The notes under the pieces: model-generated
Database searches by the model: none
What the model saw: only the letters and a program-made list of their open reading frames with translations
Told to the model about the DNA's origin: nothing
Shown: positions 39,011 through 50,172 of the stretch, piece by piece
Layout of the letters: every line of letters starts with the position of its first letter
Numbering within the stretch: the first letter of the stretch is position 1
Source of the DNA: Monoplex corrugatus
Lineage: Eukaryota > Mollusca > Gastropoda > Littorinimorpha > Ranellidae
Reading direction: 5' to 3'
NCBI GenBank assembly: GCA_030674185.1
Contig: JAPXFY010000022.1
Span: forward strand, 38,433,630 to 38,497,629
Length of the DNA stretch: 64,000 bases
Position numbers and translations under genes: made by a program

Positions 39011-39282
39011 TGTTCTGTAAAGCCTGCCTACTTTTTAAACTTCATTAAGTTTTAAGCAAATTTATTTGGAAACAAACTTGTAAGACGGTGTTGTATGATG
39101 CAACCTATTGTGTTGACTGCAAATGAAATTATTGGTCTGGGAAAGCAAATTAAGCTTTGCAAGGTCAGAAATGTGAGAAGCATGTGTGTGTTGTACTGTT
39201 TTTCACACATGTGTGAGTTGATATTAATTTTCTTTTTTGATTATGTAATGATGTGATTTGGGGTTAATTGCTGTCTTTTTGT

Positions 39283-39510
39283 GCCCCTGTGTGGGTGCCG
39301 GGGGCTCTTTCAGTGTAAATATAAATATTGAAATTATAATTATTATTATTATTATTATTATTATTATAAATAGTATCCCCCACCTTCTGGAAATTCTGTG
39401 TTAGAAATTTCCTCTCTTCTGTCACTCTCTTTGTTTCTGCCTTGTTTCTTTGCTTTCTGTCATTTCTTCCTGTCGTTTTCTGCCTTGCTGGTCCATTCAC
39501 CCCCTCTCCC
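39283..39510 (+). repeat. Repeat A 5' part with an (ATT)n insertion
   Basis: CCTGTGTGGGTGCCGGGGGC, CTTTCAGTGTAAATA; then AATTATAATTATTATTATTA splits the motif before ATAAATAGTATCCCCCACC. GTAAATATAAATA...ATAAATAG shows the microsatellite grew at TATAAATA. Confidence 0.8.
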
Positions 39511-39817
39511 CTCTCCACCTTGTTTATTGTTTATTGCTTCTTTTACTTCTAGTTATTTGTAATATACTTTGTTGTTATCAGTGGTTGATCTTCTCATAGA
39601 CCATGTTAATAATTCATAGTATACATTGTTGTTGTAAGGAGTTGAAATGTACTTCCTTTACATGTACTTGCCTTTTCTCATGCTGTTGTAATGCACTTGA
39701 TTGATTGGTATACATATGGAAATTCATACTTTATTAGAATTCCTTTTATTATTTGTATGATGTAGCATATGTCATTCTTAATCCAATGTCATCATTGCAT
39801 TAGTTAACACATCTTCT

Positions 39818-40560
39818 CCCTGTGGAGATACTGGGGACTCTTTCAGTGTAAATAGTATCCCCGCTTTCTGGAAATTCTGTGCTAGAAATTTCTTCTTTTC
39901 TGTCACTCTCTTTGTTTTTGTCTTGTTCCTTTGCTTTCTGTCGTTTCTTCCTATCATTTTCTTTCTTGCTGGTCCATTCACCTGTATGTGATCGATAAAG
40001 TCTAACATACTTTCTCTTAGTATTGATAATTGGGTATGTGTATTAACCCTTTGACTCCTGTACCCTGTCCACCAGCATCCTGCATTGTCAACCATGCTAG
40101 CACTGTGTAGCAAAGCAAAACCTAACCCTTTGACTCCCTCACCTTATCCACCAGCTTCCTGCAGGAATCTGGTGGATAGGGTGAGGGGGTCAAAGGGTTT
40201 TTACAGTTGGTAAATAAGGTGCAGGAGTGAAAGGGTTAAGTGCATTTTTGGCTTTAAGGAAATGTGATGTGTGGAAGCAATTTTAGGTAATCGAGGCCTG
40301 TTTTTGTATATGTTTTAGTGTCTTTAGTTATATTGAGATTTGTGTTAAGGTGTTTTTTTGAAATCCCCTGGTGATCAGTTGGACAGAGTGGTCAGTGCCA
40401 GTAGCATATCCTTAGATTATGTGTGCGAATACGTTGATGTGCACACTAAATTTTCTTTTCCAGGTGTTTCTTTTTCTCTGCCTTATTCTGTGATATATGG
40501 TGTACTTTTTGAGATGTTATAGCCCTGGTATGGCTCTATGCGGTCGGCTGGGCTTTAAGT
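39818..40560 (+). repeat. Repeat A, interrupted by a TTAA MITE
   Basis: Repeat A runs from CCTGTGGAGATACTGGGGAC to GATAATTGGGTATGTGTATTAA, then the MITE 40043-40239, then AAGTGCATTTTTGGCTTTAA to GCCCTGGTATGGCTCTATGC and GTCGGCTGGGCTTTAAGTAA. Confidence 0.9.
40043..40239. mobile_element. TTAA-type fold-back MITE inside repeat A
   Basis: TTAACCCTTTGACTCCTGTA at 40043 and GTGAAAGGGTTAA ending at 40239. The host repeat reads GTGTATTAAGTGCATTTTTGG when the MITE and one TTAA are taken out (compare CATGTATTAAGTGCATTTTTGG at 8600), so insertion was at a TTAA and the TTAA was duplicated. Confidence 0.92.
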
Positions 40561-41060
40561 AACAATAACAATCCTCCCTCCCCCCCCCTTCCCTGGGTTG
40601 TTTTAATGCTTTTTTTGCTTCCTTCTTTGTATTTGATTCTAAGTCTATAATTAACTTTTTTTTTGGATAGAATATAGATACAACTACTAGCAATATTGTT
40701 ATATTGTTGTTACTGTTTTCGCTGTTATTGTCAAAATTTAACATGTATGTTTATTTACATATGTCTACCATTAGCTAGTCATGTTTTTGTGAAGCGTATG
40801 AGCCATTGGTGTATATACAAAAGTCGTATACTGTCACAATTTATCTCATAGCATGCCTCATATTTTATGTTTATTTTTTCCCACATATTTTATGTGTGGA
40901 GTAGCAAGGACTAGCTGTAAGACTGATCCAGTGGGACTTAATGCTACTGTCCTTGAGTAATACATATTCTGAAGTCTTAAGTCGCCCGCTTCACTTCATT
41001 TTAGGTGTAAATATTTAGATGTATTGAAAACAGGTGTTGAATGACTCATATTGTACCATG
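40561..41060. other. No gene recognised
   Basis: A C-rich run at 40577-40590 then AT-rich unique sequence; no repeat family or coding frame supported. Confidence 0.4.
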
Positions 41061-41065
41061 AGAAG

Positions 41066-41500
41066 AGTGGCAGAATGGTCCAGGCATTTCCTTGCCTATA
41101 CCTAGACTCCAGGTTCCAGGGTTCGTTTCCCGTAGAGGCCTCGACTTTTCTCCTCAGTTTGACCCGAAAATTGAAGTTAATATCTGGTCCTTTGGAAGGG
41201 GACAAAAAATGAGTCAGACCAGTGTGCTTTCTGGCCTGTGCATGCTAATGATCGCATGGCATTTGAAAATTTTGAAGAGCAGGGCATTCGCCCTGCTGCC
41301 TTGGTATAAAAATATTGGAGAGAGAGGTTCATTACCCAGGTCCCATCCCTTGAAAGCCAGTTAGCCTTCTTCCCTTTCTGAAGGCTTGGTTTAAAAAAAA
41401 AAAAGGTGGCAAAATAAAAAAAAGGGTGGTGCTGCACTGTGGCGAGGCGATCTCAAGGGGAGAGCAACCTGAGCCACACTCAGTAAATCCATTGTGACAA
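41066..41500 (+). repeat. tRNA-Leu-like SINE family C
   Basis: Head GTGGCAGAATGGTCCAGGCA (A-box region) and GGTTCCAGGGTTCGTTTCCC (B box GGTTCGTTTCCC), then GTAGAGGCCTCGACTTTTCT, TTTCTGGCCTGTGCATGC, AGAGCAGGGCATTCGCCCTG and a 3' tail with ATGAATATGAATATTAATG. A second copy is at 55440-55860. Confidence 0.75.
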
Positions 41501-41869
41501 AAAGACATGAATATGAATGAATATGAATATTAATGAATGTTTTTCTTGAGTGCTAGTGGGCCTACTGTAAAGGAATTATCTATTCCTGACTAGTTAAAAG
41601 AACAGCCATACTGTTGGAAGTATGTATGCTAACCACATCTCTATTCTATTGTGATAGGTGACAGTTGTACCGTCATTAACTTCGTCTTTCTTGGGCAGCC
41701 ATTTTTGTTCTAGCACCGTTTTAGGCAGCTAAGTGTTCTTTTTGTTTTGCCTTTGATCAATCACTGTTTGTGTCTGTCCCTATCTCTGTGTATGTCGTCT
41801 GCTTGTTCGCTTGTGTTGAAAATAAGTGATATTTTTCTGTTATTGAAACTAGTCTTCTTTTATTTGTTG

Positions 41870-42151
41870 GATTGGATATACATATAATTATATAGAATAG
41901 ATATATATAGATATATATATATATATGTAACTGTGTGTATGTATACATATGTATTTGTGTATATGCATGTAGATATATATGTATATCTATATGTATGTAT
42001 GTATGTATGTGTGTGTGGTGGGTGAGTGGGTGAGATAAAGAGAGGATGTGCATCTGTACGTGCATGCATGCATGCGTGTGTGTGTGTTTGTGTGTGAGAC
42101 TGATATAGGATGACAACTTGGGCCAATGTACAACCACAAACACAAACACAC

Positions 42152-42242
<91 letters not shown>
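41870..42242. repeat. (TA)n and long (CA)n microsatellites
   Basis: TATAGATATATATA region at 41880-42010 and an almost pure (CA)n at 42145-42242. Confidence 0.95.
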
Positions 42243-42247
<5 letters not shown>

Positions 42248-42265
42248 TATGAATATGTCGGCACC

Positions 42266-42815
42266 TGTGGGGATGCCGGGGGCCCTTTCAGTGTAAACAG
42301 TATCCCCACCTTCTGGAAATTCTGTGCTAGAAATTTCCTCTTTTCTGTCACTGTCTTTGTTTCTGCCTTGTTCCTTTGTTTTCTGTCATTTCTTCCTATC
42401 ATTTTCTTCCCTGCTGGTCCATTCACCTGTATGTGTTCAATAAAGTCTTACATACTTTCTCTTGGGATTGATAATTGAGTACATGTATTAAGTGCATTTT
42501 TGGCTCTAGGGAGGTGAGATATGCAGAAGCAATTTTAGGTACTTTACGCCCATTTTATATATGTTTTAGTGTCCTTAGATATGCTTGAATTTGTATTCAG
42601 GTGTGTTTTTTAAATCCTCTGTGCAATGAAATAGATGAGTGGTCAACGCCATGGGCGTGTTCTTAGATAATGTGCGCGAATGCATGGATATGTGTACTGA
42701 ATTTTCTTTTCTCTTTTTTTTTTCTTTTCTTTCTTTCCTGTTGAAGTTTTTATGTTTTGAGGCGGTTATAGCCCTGATATGGCTCTACACAGTCGGCTGG
42801 GCTTTAAACAACAAT
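42266..42815 (+). repeat. Repeat A, full length
   Basis: CCTGTGGGGATGCCGGGGGC to GCCCTGATATGGCTCTACAC, AGTCGGCTGGGCTTTAAACA. A second 3' fragment follows at about 42900-42996. Confidence 0.9.
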
Positions 42816-42996
42816 GACAATAACATGTGTAATATGAGTCGTGTGAGTTTGGAAAATAGTGCTGCACCACGTCCGTAAATTGAAATAATCATTGACATGT
42901 AGGTATGCTTAAATTTTGTATTCAGGTGTGTTTTTTGAATCCCTTGTGTGATAAATTGGAAGGAGTGGTCAATGCCAGGGGGATGTTCTTAGATAA

Positions 42997-43365
42997 AGCC
43001 AGAACAAGATTGAGGCAGCCGAGATGTGGTTTCTAAGAAGAATGTTGAGAGTTCCATGGACAGCAAAGAAAACAAACGAGACAGTCTTGATAGAGGCAGA
43101 CACTAGAAGATCATTCATAAGGAAGATTAGGAAAAGACAGGACAACATTTATGAGGAAAGGGGAATTGGAGCACCTGCTCACATTAGGAAAGGTGGCGTG
43201 AAAGAGCGCACCAGGTAGACCCGGAGAGAAAATATTGGACAGACTTGCAGAGTGGCTGTAGACAAAGAGGGTGGAAGAGGTGCTTGAGACAACATAGGAA
43301 TAGAAACCGATGGAAGTCCATGATCGCCAACGCCATATGACAAGGCACTTAATGATGATGATGAT
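42997..43365 (+). mobile_element. RTE-type LINE 3' fragment inserted in repeat A
   Basis: AAGCCAGAACAAGATTGAGG, MWFLRRMLRVPWTAKKTNET, EADTRRSFIRKIRKRQ and a GATGATGATGAT tail at 43353-43365, breaking a repeat A copy at GGGGATGTTCTTAGAT. Confidence 0.88.
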
Positions 43366-43561
43366 ATAGAATGCTTCTAGCACATCAAAGCAGGTTGTGC
43401 ACATGGGTAGCCTACATCTCCACATATATGAGACTGCGAAACACTGATATAGAAATCACTTTCTTTTTACGACGTTGGATTTTGCTGGCTACAGGAAGCA
43501 TATAGCTCTTTCATTTATTATGTTTTCATCGTAACATACTTCTTCGTCTTTCTCCTTCTCT

Positions 43562-43740
43562 CATAACCCTTTGACTCCCGCACCCTATCCACCAACTTTG
43601 AAAACTCAACCCTTTGACTCCCTCACCCTCAGGAAGCTGGTGGATGGGGTGAGGGAGTCAAAGGGTTAAGTTTTTTGCTTTGCTAGCATGGTCGACCATG
43701 CGTGATGCTGGTGGACAGGGTGCGGGAGGCAAAGGGTTAA
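43562..43740. mobile_element. TTAA-type fold-back MITE
   Basis: CATAACCCTTTGACTCCCGC at 43562 (first TTAA mutated to ATAA) and GGGAGGCAAAGGGTTAA ending 43740. Confidence 0.88.
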
Positions 43741-43984
43741 CTTCGTGAAGAGTCATTTGGGTGCCACACTAACAAACTTTCACCAGATTCCTCCAGGTCA
43801 GTTGGCTGTGTGCCAAAGCCTGGGTCTTGCCAGATGGTTTCTGTGCCCATTTCACAGCTTTGCCAGTCGTTTGGGGGAAGGTTGTTTGTTTTGTTTTGTT
43901 TTGTTTTTATGGGTTTTTTTTTTTTCTTCCTCTCTTTCTGGCTGAGCAAGTTCCTGCTCACAGCCTGTGTGGCTGTTAATGTAT

Positions 43985-44335
43985 AGGAACCAGAAAAAAC
44001 ACGAAAGAAGAATGAGAACACGTATTTAATACAAAAGACAAGACAAGACAGATGCAAATTTTCGGCCAACTGGCCTTCGTCAAGCGTAAGGTTACAAACA
44101 AACAAACACCAGATACAGTGTGGCTTTTCTCACACTGGACGGAGCAGTTTCCGTCTTTTTCTCCTAATTTATGTATCTGATGTTTGTTTGTTTGTAATCT
44201 TAGCTTAACAAAGGCCAGTTGGCCGAAAATTTGCGCTTGTCTTGTCTTGTTGTATTAAATACGCGTTCTTATTCTTCTTTTGTGTTTTTTCTGGTTCCCA
44301 TTTGCTTGAATACGGGCAGTCACACTTGTTTTGGA
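43985..44335. mobile_element. Fold-back element F, longest copy
   Basis: Arms of about 110 bp: GGAACCAGAAAAAACACGAA, ACACGTATTTAATACAAAAG, GCAAATTTTCGGCCAACTGG and their complements, around a ~130-bp core that holds a second inverted pair (ACAAACAAACAAACACCAGATACA / TGTATCTGATGTTTGTTTGTTTGT). TGTTAATGT occurs at both flanks. The 3' side continues ACGGGCAGTCACACTTGTTTTGG as in the other copies. Confidence 0.88.
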
Positions 44336-44549
44336 TTTTGTTAATGTCTATTTGTGGATATGATACTTTGTGAGCACACTTGAATTTGTCACGTTTGGCT
44401 TCACTTAATAAGTGTGAAGTTGTTTCAGAATGAAGTGATTGTACTAACCTTTTGGTTTTTCAAAGTATGTTCCAATGAAGTATGGTACTTGCTGTGTCAG
44501 TGTTTGTCTCTTTGTGTGTGTGCGCGGGCGCACGTGTGTGTGTGTGTTC

Positions 44550-44555
44550 ATCACA

Positions 44556-44596
<41 letters not shown>

Positions 44597-44612
44597 GTCT
44601 CTCTCTCTCTCT
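44550..44612. repeat. (CT)n microsatellite
   Basis: CTCTCTCTCTC tract replacing the 5' end of a repeat A copy. Confidence 0.9.
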
Positions 44613-45080
44613 GTGCTAGAAATTTCCTCTTTTCTGTCACTCTCTTTGTTTCTGCCTTGTTCCTTTGCTTTCTGTCATTTCTTCTCACCATTTTCTGCTT
44701 TGCTGGTCCATTCACCTCTATGTGTTCGGTAAAGTCTTACATACTTTTTTCATAGGATTGATAATTGGGTAATGTATTGAGTGCATTTTTGGCTCTAGGA
44801 AGGTGAGATATGTGGAAGCAATCTTAGGTACTTTATGCCCGTTTTCATATATGTTTTGGTGTGCTTAAATTTTATTCAGGTGTGTTTTTTTTAAATCCCC
44901 TGTGCGATAAATTGGACGGAGTGGTCAACGCCAGGGGCATCTCCTTAGATTATATGCTCGAATGCAAACTTAAATTTCTTTTCTGTTCTTTTTTCCTGTT
45001 GAAATATTATGTGTGTTTTGAAGCGTTGATATGGCTCTGCACAGTCGCTGGGCTTTAAACAAAAATAACAGTAACAGCAA
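44610..45080 (+). repeat. Repeat A, 5' end replaced by (CT)n
   Basis: GTGCTAGAAATTTCCTCTTT to TTGATATGGCTCTGCACAGT, CGCTGGGCTTTAAACAAAAA, with the A-rich tail up to AACAGCAACAG. Confidence 0.88.
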
Positions 45081-45083
45081 CAG

Positions 45084-45232
45084 AACAGGGACCAGAAGAA
45101 GCAAAAACCAAGGTCGCTGAACTTGCTCGTATGCAGCGTCCACCAAAAAACACGTGCCTTCAGAATATGTCTTGTATCCCACATGAAGACCCACACCAGG
45201 ACCAGTATGCCTACTTACCTGTCAGATCAACA
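45084..45232 (+). CDS. Candidate exon of an unidentified gene
   Basis: A unique-looking segment between repeat A and an ATC array. It encodes QGPEEAKTKVAELARMQRPP, KNTCLQNMSCIPHEDPHQDQ and YAYLPVRST, and ends on a codon boundary at a good donor (ACA-GTAAGA). The acceptor (CAACAG) lies in the A-rich tail of the repeat with no pyrimidine tract, which weakens the 5' border. Composition and the lack of stop codons look coding, but I do not recognise the family. It is about 8.8 kb beyond the FBXO21 stop, so it would belong to another gene. Confidence 0.4.
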
Positions 45233-45239
45233 GTAAGAC

Positions 45240-45635
45240 TCCATCATCATCATCATCATCGTCGTCGTCATGTTCATCACCATCGTCATCATCATGCTCC
45301 TCATCATAATCGTCGTCATTATCTTATCATCATCTTATCATCATCATACTCATCGTCGTCGTCATCATCACCATCGTCGTCGTCATCATCATCACTGCCA
45401 TCATCATCACCACGCTCATCGTCGTCATCACCACCACGCTCATCGTCGTCATCACCATCATCATTATACTCATCATTACATCATTCATCATCAGCCTCGT
45501 CGTCGTCATCATTAGTCATTATACATCATAGTCTATATCACACTAGCCCATCATGCTCTTATCATCATCATCATCTCATCATCTCACTTCGTCTTCATCT
45601 CTTATTACATCATCATCGCCATCAATCAACTTTTC
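45240..45635. repeat. ATC/GTC trinucleotide microsatellite
   Basis: CATCATCATCGTCGTCGTC-type triplets. Poly-His, Ser and Met frames are artefacts. Confidence 0.95.
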
Positions 45636-45639
45636 ATGG

Positions 45640-46490
45640 TCATTATCATAATGAAATGTATAAGGTTCTAAATCTTCATCATCATTATCATGCTCAATCA
45701 TCATTATCATAATGAAATGTATAAGGTTTTAAATCTTTATCATCATTGTCATGCTCATCATCGTCATTATCAAAATGAAAGGTATAAGGTTCTAAATCTT
45801 TATCATCATTATCATACTCATCATCATCATTATCATAATGAAATGTATAAGGTTCTAAATCTTTATCATCTTTATCTGCTCATCATCATCATTATCATAA
45901 TGAAATGTATAAGGCTCTAAATCTTTAGAATCAGTATCAAGCTTATCATGGTCATTATCATAATAAATGTATAAGGTACTAGATCTTTATCATCATTATC
46001 ATACTAATCATCATCATTATCATAATGAAATGTATAACTAAATCTTTATCATCATTATCATGTTCATCATTGTTATTTTCATAATGAAATTTATAAGGTT
46101 CTAAATCTTTATCATCATTATCATGTTCATCATCATCATTATTATAATGAAATTTATATGTTTAAATCTTTATCATCATTATCAAGCTCATCGTCGTCAT
46201 TATCATAATGAAATTTATAAGGCTTAAATCTTTATCATCAGTATCAAGCTCATCGTCATTATCATAAGGAAATGTATAAGGGTCTAAATCTTTATCATCA
46301 TTATCATGTCGATCATCGTCATTATCATGATGAAATTTATAAGGCACTAAATCTTTTTTCATCATTATGAAGCTCATCATGGTTATTATCATAATGAAAT
46401 TTCTAAGGCTCTAAATCTTAATCATCATTATCAAGCTCATCATGGTCATTATCATAATACAATATATAAGGCTCCAAATCTTTATGCATA
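45640..46490 (+). repeat. 63-bp tandem array, ~13 units
   Basis: TCATAATGAAATGTATAAGG, TTCTAAATCTTTATCATCAT, TATCATGCTCATCATCATCA, TTA repeated with substitutions. It follows directly on the ATC microsatellite, and half of each unit is ATC-like. Confidence 0.92.
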
Positions 46491-46825
46491 AACCAAATCA
46501 GCACTGTTAAGTTTGGTGACAGTGTTGTGACTTACCTCAGCCACGTTGATGATTACATCAGCTCACTTCTTTAGCACTTGGAAACGTCAAGTGAGGCACT
46601 GGTAAAGACGGTATTGTATGTAGGCCTATTGCTCGATTTTTTTTTTAACGTTGGGGGGGGGGGGGGGGGAGAGGGAGGGAGGGTATTATGCAGGTATGCT
46701 TCTGTAGACAAGGATGTTGGTGACATTAACGTGAACTTGTAACCATTCGGTGGCATTTATGTGAATTTACTTAGGTTACCTCCCTTGTGTCTTACTCACG
46801 ATCTGCGTATCTGACATTTACGTTA
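46491..46825. other. Unassigned sequence with a poly-G run
   Basis: Poly-T/poly-G tract at 46638-46670 and no supported gene or repeat family. Confidence 0.4.
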
Positions 46826-47155
46826 CACCTCTCTCTCTTTGTCTCTCTTTATGTGTGTGTGTCTGTCTGTCTGTCTGTTTCTCTGTCCCTGTCTCTGTGT
46901 GTGTGTGTCTCTCTCTCTTTCTGTCTCTTTTGTGTGTGTGTGTGGTCTCTCTCTCTCTCTTCCTCTCTTTCTCTCTTCCTTTCCCCTTTGTCTTTCTCTC
47001 TTTCATACTGTCTCTGTCTGTCTCTCTCTCTTTCTCTCTCTTTCCATCTATCTATATCTTTCTATCTCTATCTCTCTCCCTCTCTCCCCCCCCCTCTCTC
47101 TCTTTCTCTCTGTCTCCCTCTCTCTCCTCCTCTCCTTTCGTCTTTTTTAGCATGT
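46826..47155. repeat. CT/GT-rich microsatellite
   Basis: CTCTCTCTTTGTCTCTC, TGTCTGTCTGTCTG and CTCTCTCT runs, giving long Ser/Leu/Cys frames without meaning. Confidence 0.95.
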
Positions 47156-47219
47156 ATCTCAAACATTGACATTTAGTGTTTCAAAATTGTAGTTATTCGG
47201 TCACAGCTGTGACACATGG

Positions 47220-47848
47220 TTCCAACATTTTAAAGCATTGCTCGAAATAGGTACGGAACATGACGATGTATGAGTTGGTGAGGTACCTGATGATGAGGGG
47301 AGTGGATATACGGATCGGCCAATCTCGACAGAAGAGGTATTATTTGCATTGAGAAAGCTGAAAAACAGGAAATCACCTGGCCCAGATGGTATTATTAGTG
47401 AGCTCCTGAAAGAATCAAGTGATCAGGTAGTACAATTTTTTGTAAGATTATTCAATAGACTTTTTGATTATGGTGAGTTTCCTTGAAACTGGTCTGAATC
47501 AATCATGGTACCTCTTTTTAAAAAAGGTGATATTAATAACCCAAATAATTATAGGGGCATTTCTATTAGTGATGTGAGTAGCAAACTATTTTGTACGATT
47601 ATCAATAACAGATTACAGGAATGGGTAGAAGAAAATAGTATTAAAAAGGGTTTAAAAAAGGATATTCAACAGTAGATCATATATTTACTTTACATGCTGT
47701 TGTACAAAAACAGTTTACACACAATCGCAAACTTTATGTAGCTTTTATAGGTTTCCAAAAGGCATTTGATTCTATCAACAGGAATTTACTTTGGCCAATC
47801 TTACTTAAAAATGGTATTAAAGGTAAACTATATAAATATGTCAAAAGC
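47220..47848 (+). pseudogene. LINE reverse transcriptase N-terminal part, broken
   Basis: EEVLFALRKLKNRKSPGPDG, LLKESSDQVVQFFVRLFNRL, NWSESIMVPLFKKGDINNPN, NYRGISISDVSSKLFCTIIN. A stop follows GEFP (TGA at 47484-47486), another occurs near 47269, and a frame break occurs in the A/G run near 47650-47660. Confidence 0.88.
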
Positions 47849-49246
47849 ATGTATAAGACTGTTAAATCAAAGGTAAGATGTGGAGCTAAATTCACTGACT
47901 TTATCAACTGCACAACTGGAGTGAGACAGGGAGATGCATGTAGTCCGGTATTGTTCTCTCTTTTCATAAATGAATTAGCGCTAGAAGTAATAAATAATGG
48001 AAAACATGGAGCTATTTTGTCTCAAGATGCATTTGAACTGTTCATTCTGTTGTTGGCTGATGATGTTGTTCTGTTGTCAGAAACAGTTGCTGGATTGCAG
48101 GCGCAGTTGAATAGCTTACAGCGTGCTGCGTCTTCGCTCCAGCTAAAAGTTAATATGAGTAAAACTAATATTATTGTATTTAGAAAAGGTGGATATTTAG
48201 GTGCAAGAGAACGATGGGTGTATGATGGTGCGGTAATGCCTGTTGTAAATATTTGCAAGTATTTGGGAATTTTTTTCACTACGCGATTGAGTTATGTTGT
48301 TGCTTGTAAGGATCTTGCCAGTAGAGCTAAAAATGCATTGTTATGGATTATGAAGAAATTGTACAGTCTTAATAATAATTCTTTGGAACTGTTTGTTAAG
48401 CTTTTTGATTCCCAGATCCAACGAATTATGCAATATGGCTCCGAAATTTGGGGGCTAGAGAAAGCTGTTGTTCATTGTGAATCAGTTCATTTGTTTGTCC
48501 TTAAAAAGTTTTTGGGAGTAGATAGGAGAACGCCTAATGATTTTGTGTATGGCGAAACTAATCGTTACCCTGTATATGTGAATTCTGCTGTTAATTGTAT
48601 CCGATATTGGCTCAGATTATTACATATGGATAAATTTAGGATACCATGGAAAGCATATAAAATGCTGTATGATCTAGATGCCAATGGTAAGAAAAACTGG
48701 GTATCGAATGTACGTTTGTGTTTGTACAAATATGGATTTGGATATGTGTGGTTATATCAGGGAGTCGGTAGTGTGAATGGCTTTATTCGTATTTTTCGTC
48801 AACGCTTGATAGACTGTAGATGGCAGGACTGGAATTATCATATTAACAACAGCGAAAGATTTAATTTATACAGAACATTTAGTAGTGTATCTGAAATAAA
48901 ACTGTATTTGCAGCTAAATTTAGAACGACATGTGAAGTATATTACAACAAGATTTAAGTTTGGTGTATCTGATTTGGCTGTACATCGATATAGATATAAA
49001 GTATTAAATGATAATGATTTATTATGTCCATTATGCAAAGAATCTAAAGAAGACGAAGTACACTTTGTCTTTTGTTGTAAAGCATTTACAGATTTTAGGG
49101 AAAAGTTTGTTCAGCCTAAGTATTATAGGCATCCTTGTCTGTTTAAACTGTGCTTGTTGTTGTCATCAACAAATATAGAAGTTGTCCGCAAATTTTCTGT
49201 GTTCTTATATAAAGCTATGAAATTTAGAGAAAATGCTGTGTCATAA
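47849..49246 (+). CDS. LINE reverse transcriptase and C-terminal zinc knuckle, open 465 codons
   Basis: TTGVRQGDACSPVLFSLFIN (motif B), ELFILLLADDVVLLSETVAG (motif C LADD), VNMSKTNIIVFRKGGYLG, VNICKYLGIFFTTRLSYVVA, YGSEIWGLEKAVVHCESVHL and a C-terminal CPLCKESKEDEVHFVFCCKA knuckle. Motif A lies upstream in the same element as LYVAFIGFQKAFDSINR (47729-47780), where the usual catalytic Asp of F-x-D-F is Gly. The long open frame is surprising next to the broken upstream part. Clade not assigned. Confidence 0.88.
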   Translation: MYKTVKSKVRCGAKFTDFINCTTGVRQGDACSPVLFSLFINELALEVINNGKHGAILSQDAFELFILLLADDVVLLSETVAGLQAQLNSLQRAASSLQLKVNMSKTNIIVFRKGGYLGARERWVYDGAVMPVVNICKYLGIFFTTRLSYVVACKDLASRAKNALLWIMKKLYSLNNNSLELFVKLFDSQIQRIMQYGSEIWGLEKAVVHCESVHLFVLKKFLGVDRRTPNDFVYGETNRYPVYVNSAVNCIRYWLRLLHMDKFRIPWKAYKMLYDLDANGKKNWVSNVRLCLYKYGFGYVWLYQGVGSVNGFIRIFRQRLIDCRWQDWNYHINNSERFNLYRTFSSVSEIKLYLQLNLERHVKYITTRFKFGVSDLAVHRYRYKVLNDNDLLCPLCKESKEDEVHFVFCCKAFTDFREKFVQPKYYRHPCLFKLCLLLSSTNIEVVRKFSVFLYKAMKFRENAVS

Positions 49247-49615
49247 GATGAGTTATGGATATGTATAATTCAAACCTTTTTGTGCATTATTTAGAAGGTA
49301 TTGTATTGTTCACATACCCTTTCATAAGGGGCCAAGGCCTAATATGAATAAACTATCTGAAGTCTGAAGTCTGAAGTCTCTGTCTCTCTGTCTCTCTCTC
49401 TGTCTCTCTCTCTCTCTCTTTTTTTTTTTTTGGAGAGGGAAGGAGATAAAGACAAGTGAGAATGAAAATTGGATCGTCTGCCAGACAAAGATTCATTCCC
49501 AGTTTTAGTTTTCCTTCAGACAGTATTTCCTACACGTTGGCGAATTCTTGCGGTTCTGTGTAACTTACATGTTCTGTTTTTTGCCAGTTCTACTCTTATT
49601 TCGATGTCTTTAGTA

Positions 49616-49875
49616 CAGGTGCTGGCCATTAGGAACAGACAAGCAACATTTTGGTGACATTTTATAGGGCAGGAGAAATTTGAGCACCTGGTCATAACAG
49701 GAAAGCTGGAGGGAAAGACAACGCCAGGTAGGCCCAGGGAAAATATACTGGACGGACATGCAGAATGGCTGAGGACAGAGAGGGTGGGAGATGTACAATG
49801 TACTTGCAGCGACAAGGGATAGATTCGTATGGAGGGCCATGATCACCAATGCCATGTGTCAGGGCACATGATGAT
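49616..49875 (+). mobile_element. RTE-type LINE, 3' fragment
   Basis: GCCATTAGGAACAGACAAGC, GGAGAAATTTGAGCACCTGG, AACGCCAGGTAGGCCCAGGG, ending GGGCACATGATGATGG. Homologous to the 3' part of 16490-19600. Confidence 0.85.
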
Positions 49876-50172
49876 GGTGAGTACAGGTGCTATCATGAGG
49901 TTTTAACTGAACCTGGATATTTGAAATGAGAGATTTAAAATCACTCAGATTTTCTGATGCAGTCTTGTTGATTTGAATATCTCCATATGATTGACTTTCT
50001 TCTCCTTACTTTTGTCTTTTTGGCGTATAGATCTACACCTGCATTATTGCCCGCTGCGTCCACTCTGTACAGAATTCTTTTCATAATAATGATAGTGTCT
50101 GACATCAGTGCAGTATTCATCAGCATATCGTAGAACGGCCAGCAAAGAGTGGAAATGCCCCTGACCTCGATT

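Larger units (their letters stand above)
47165..49380 (+). mobile_element. 5'-truncated non-LTR retrotransposon with intact 3' half
   Basis: Coding similarity begins near 47200 (WFQHFKALLEIGTEHDDV), passes an RT N-terminal part with two stops and a frame break (47285-47660), then a 465-codon open frame (47849-49246), a ~130-bp 3' UTR and a tail of three TGAAGTC repeats at 49358-49379 beside a CT tract. Confidence 0.9.

Noticed and set aside
41066..41140. tRNA-Leu gene
   Set aside because: Resembles one in the A/B boxes, but a second diverged copy with the same ~350-bp body at 55440 marks it as a SINE.
45131..45712. 193-codon frame starting inside the candidate exon
   Set aside because: After the donor at 45233 it is only ATC-triplet sequence (poly-Ser/His); only the first 34 codons are kept as candidate coding.
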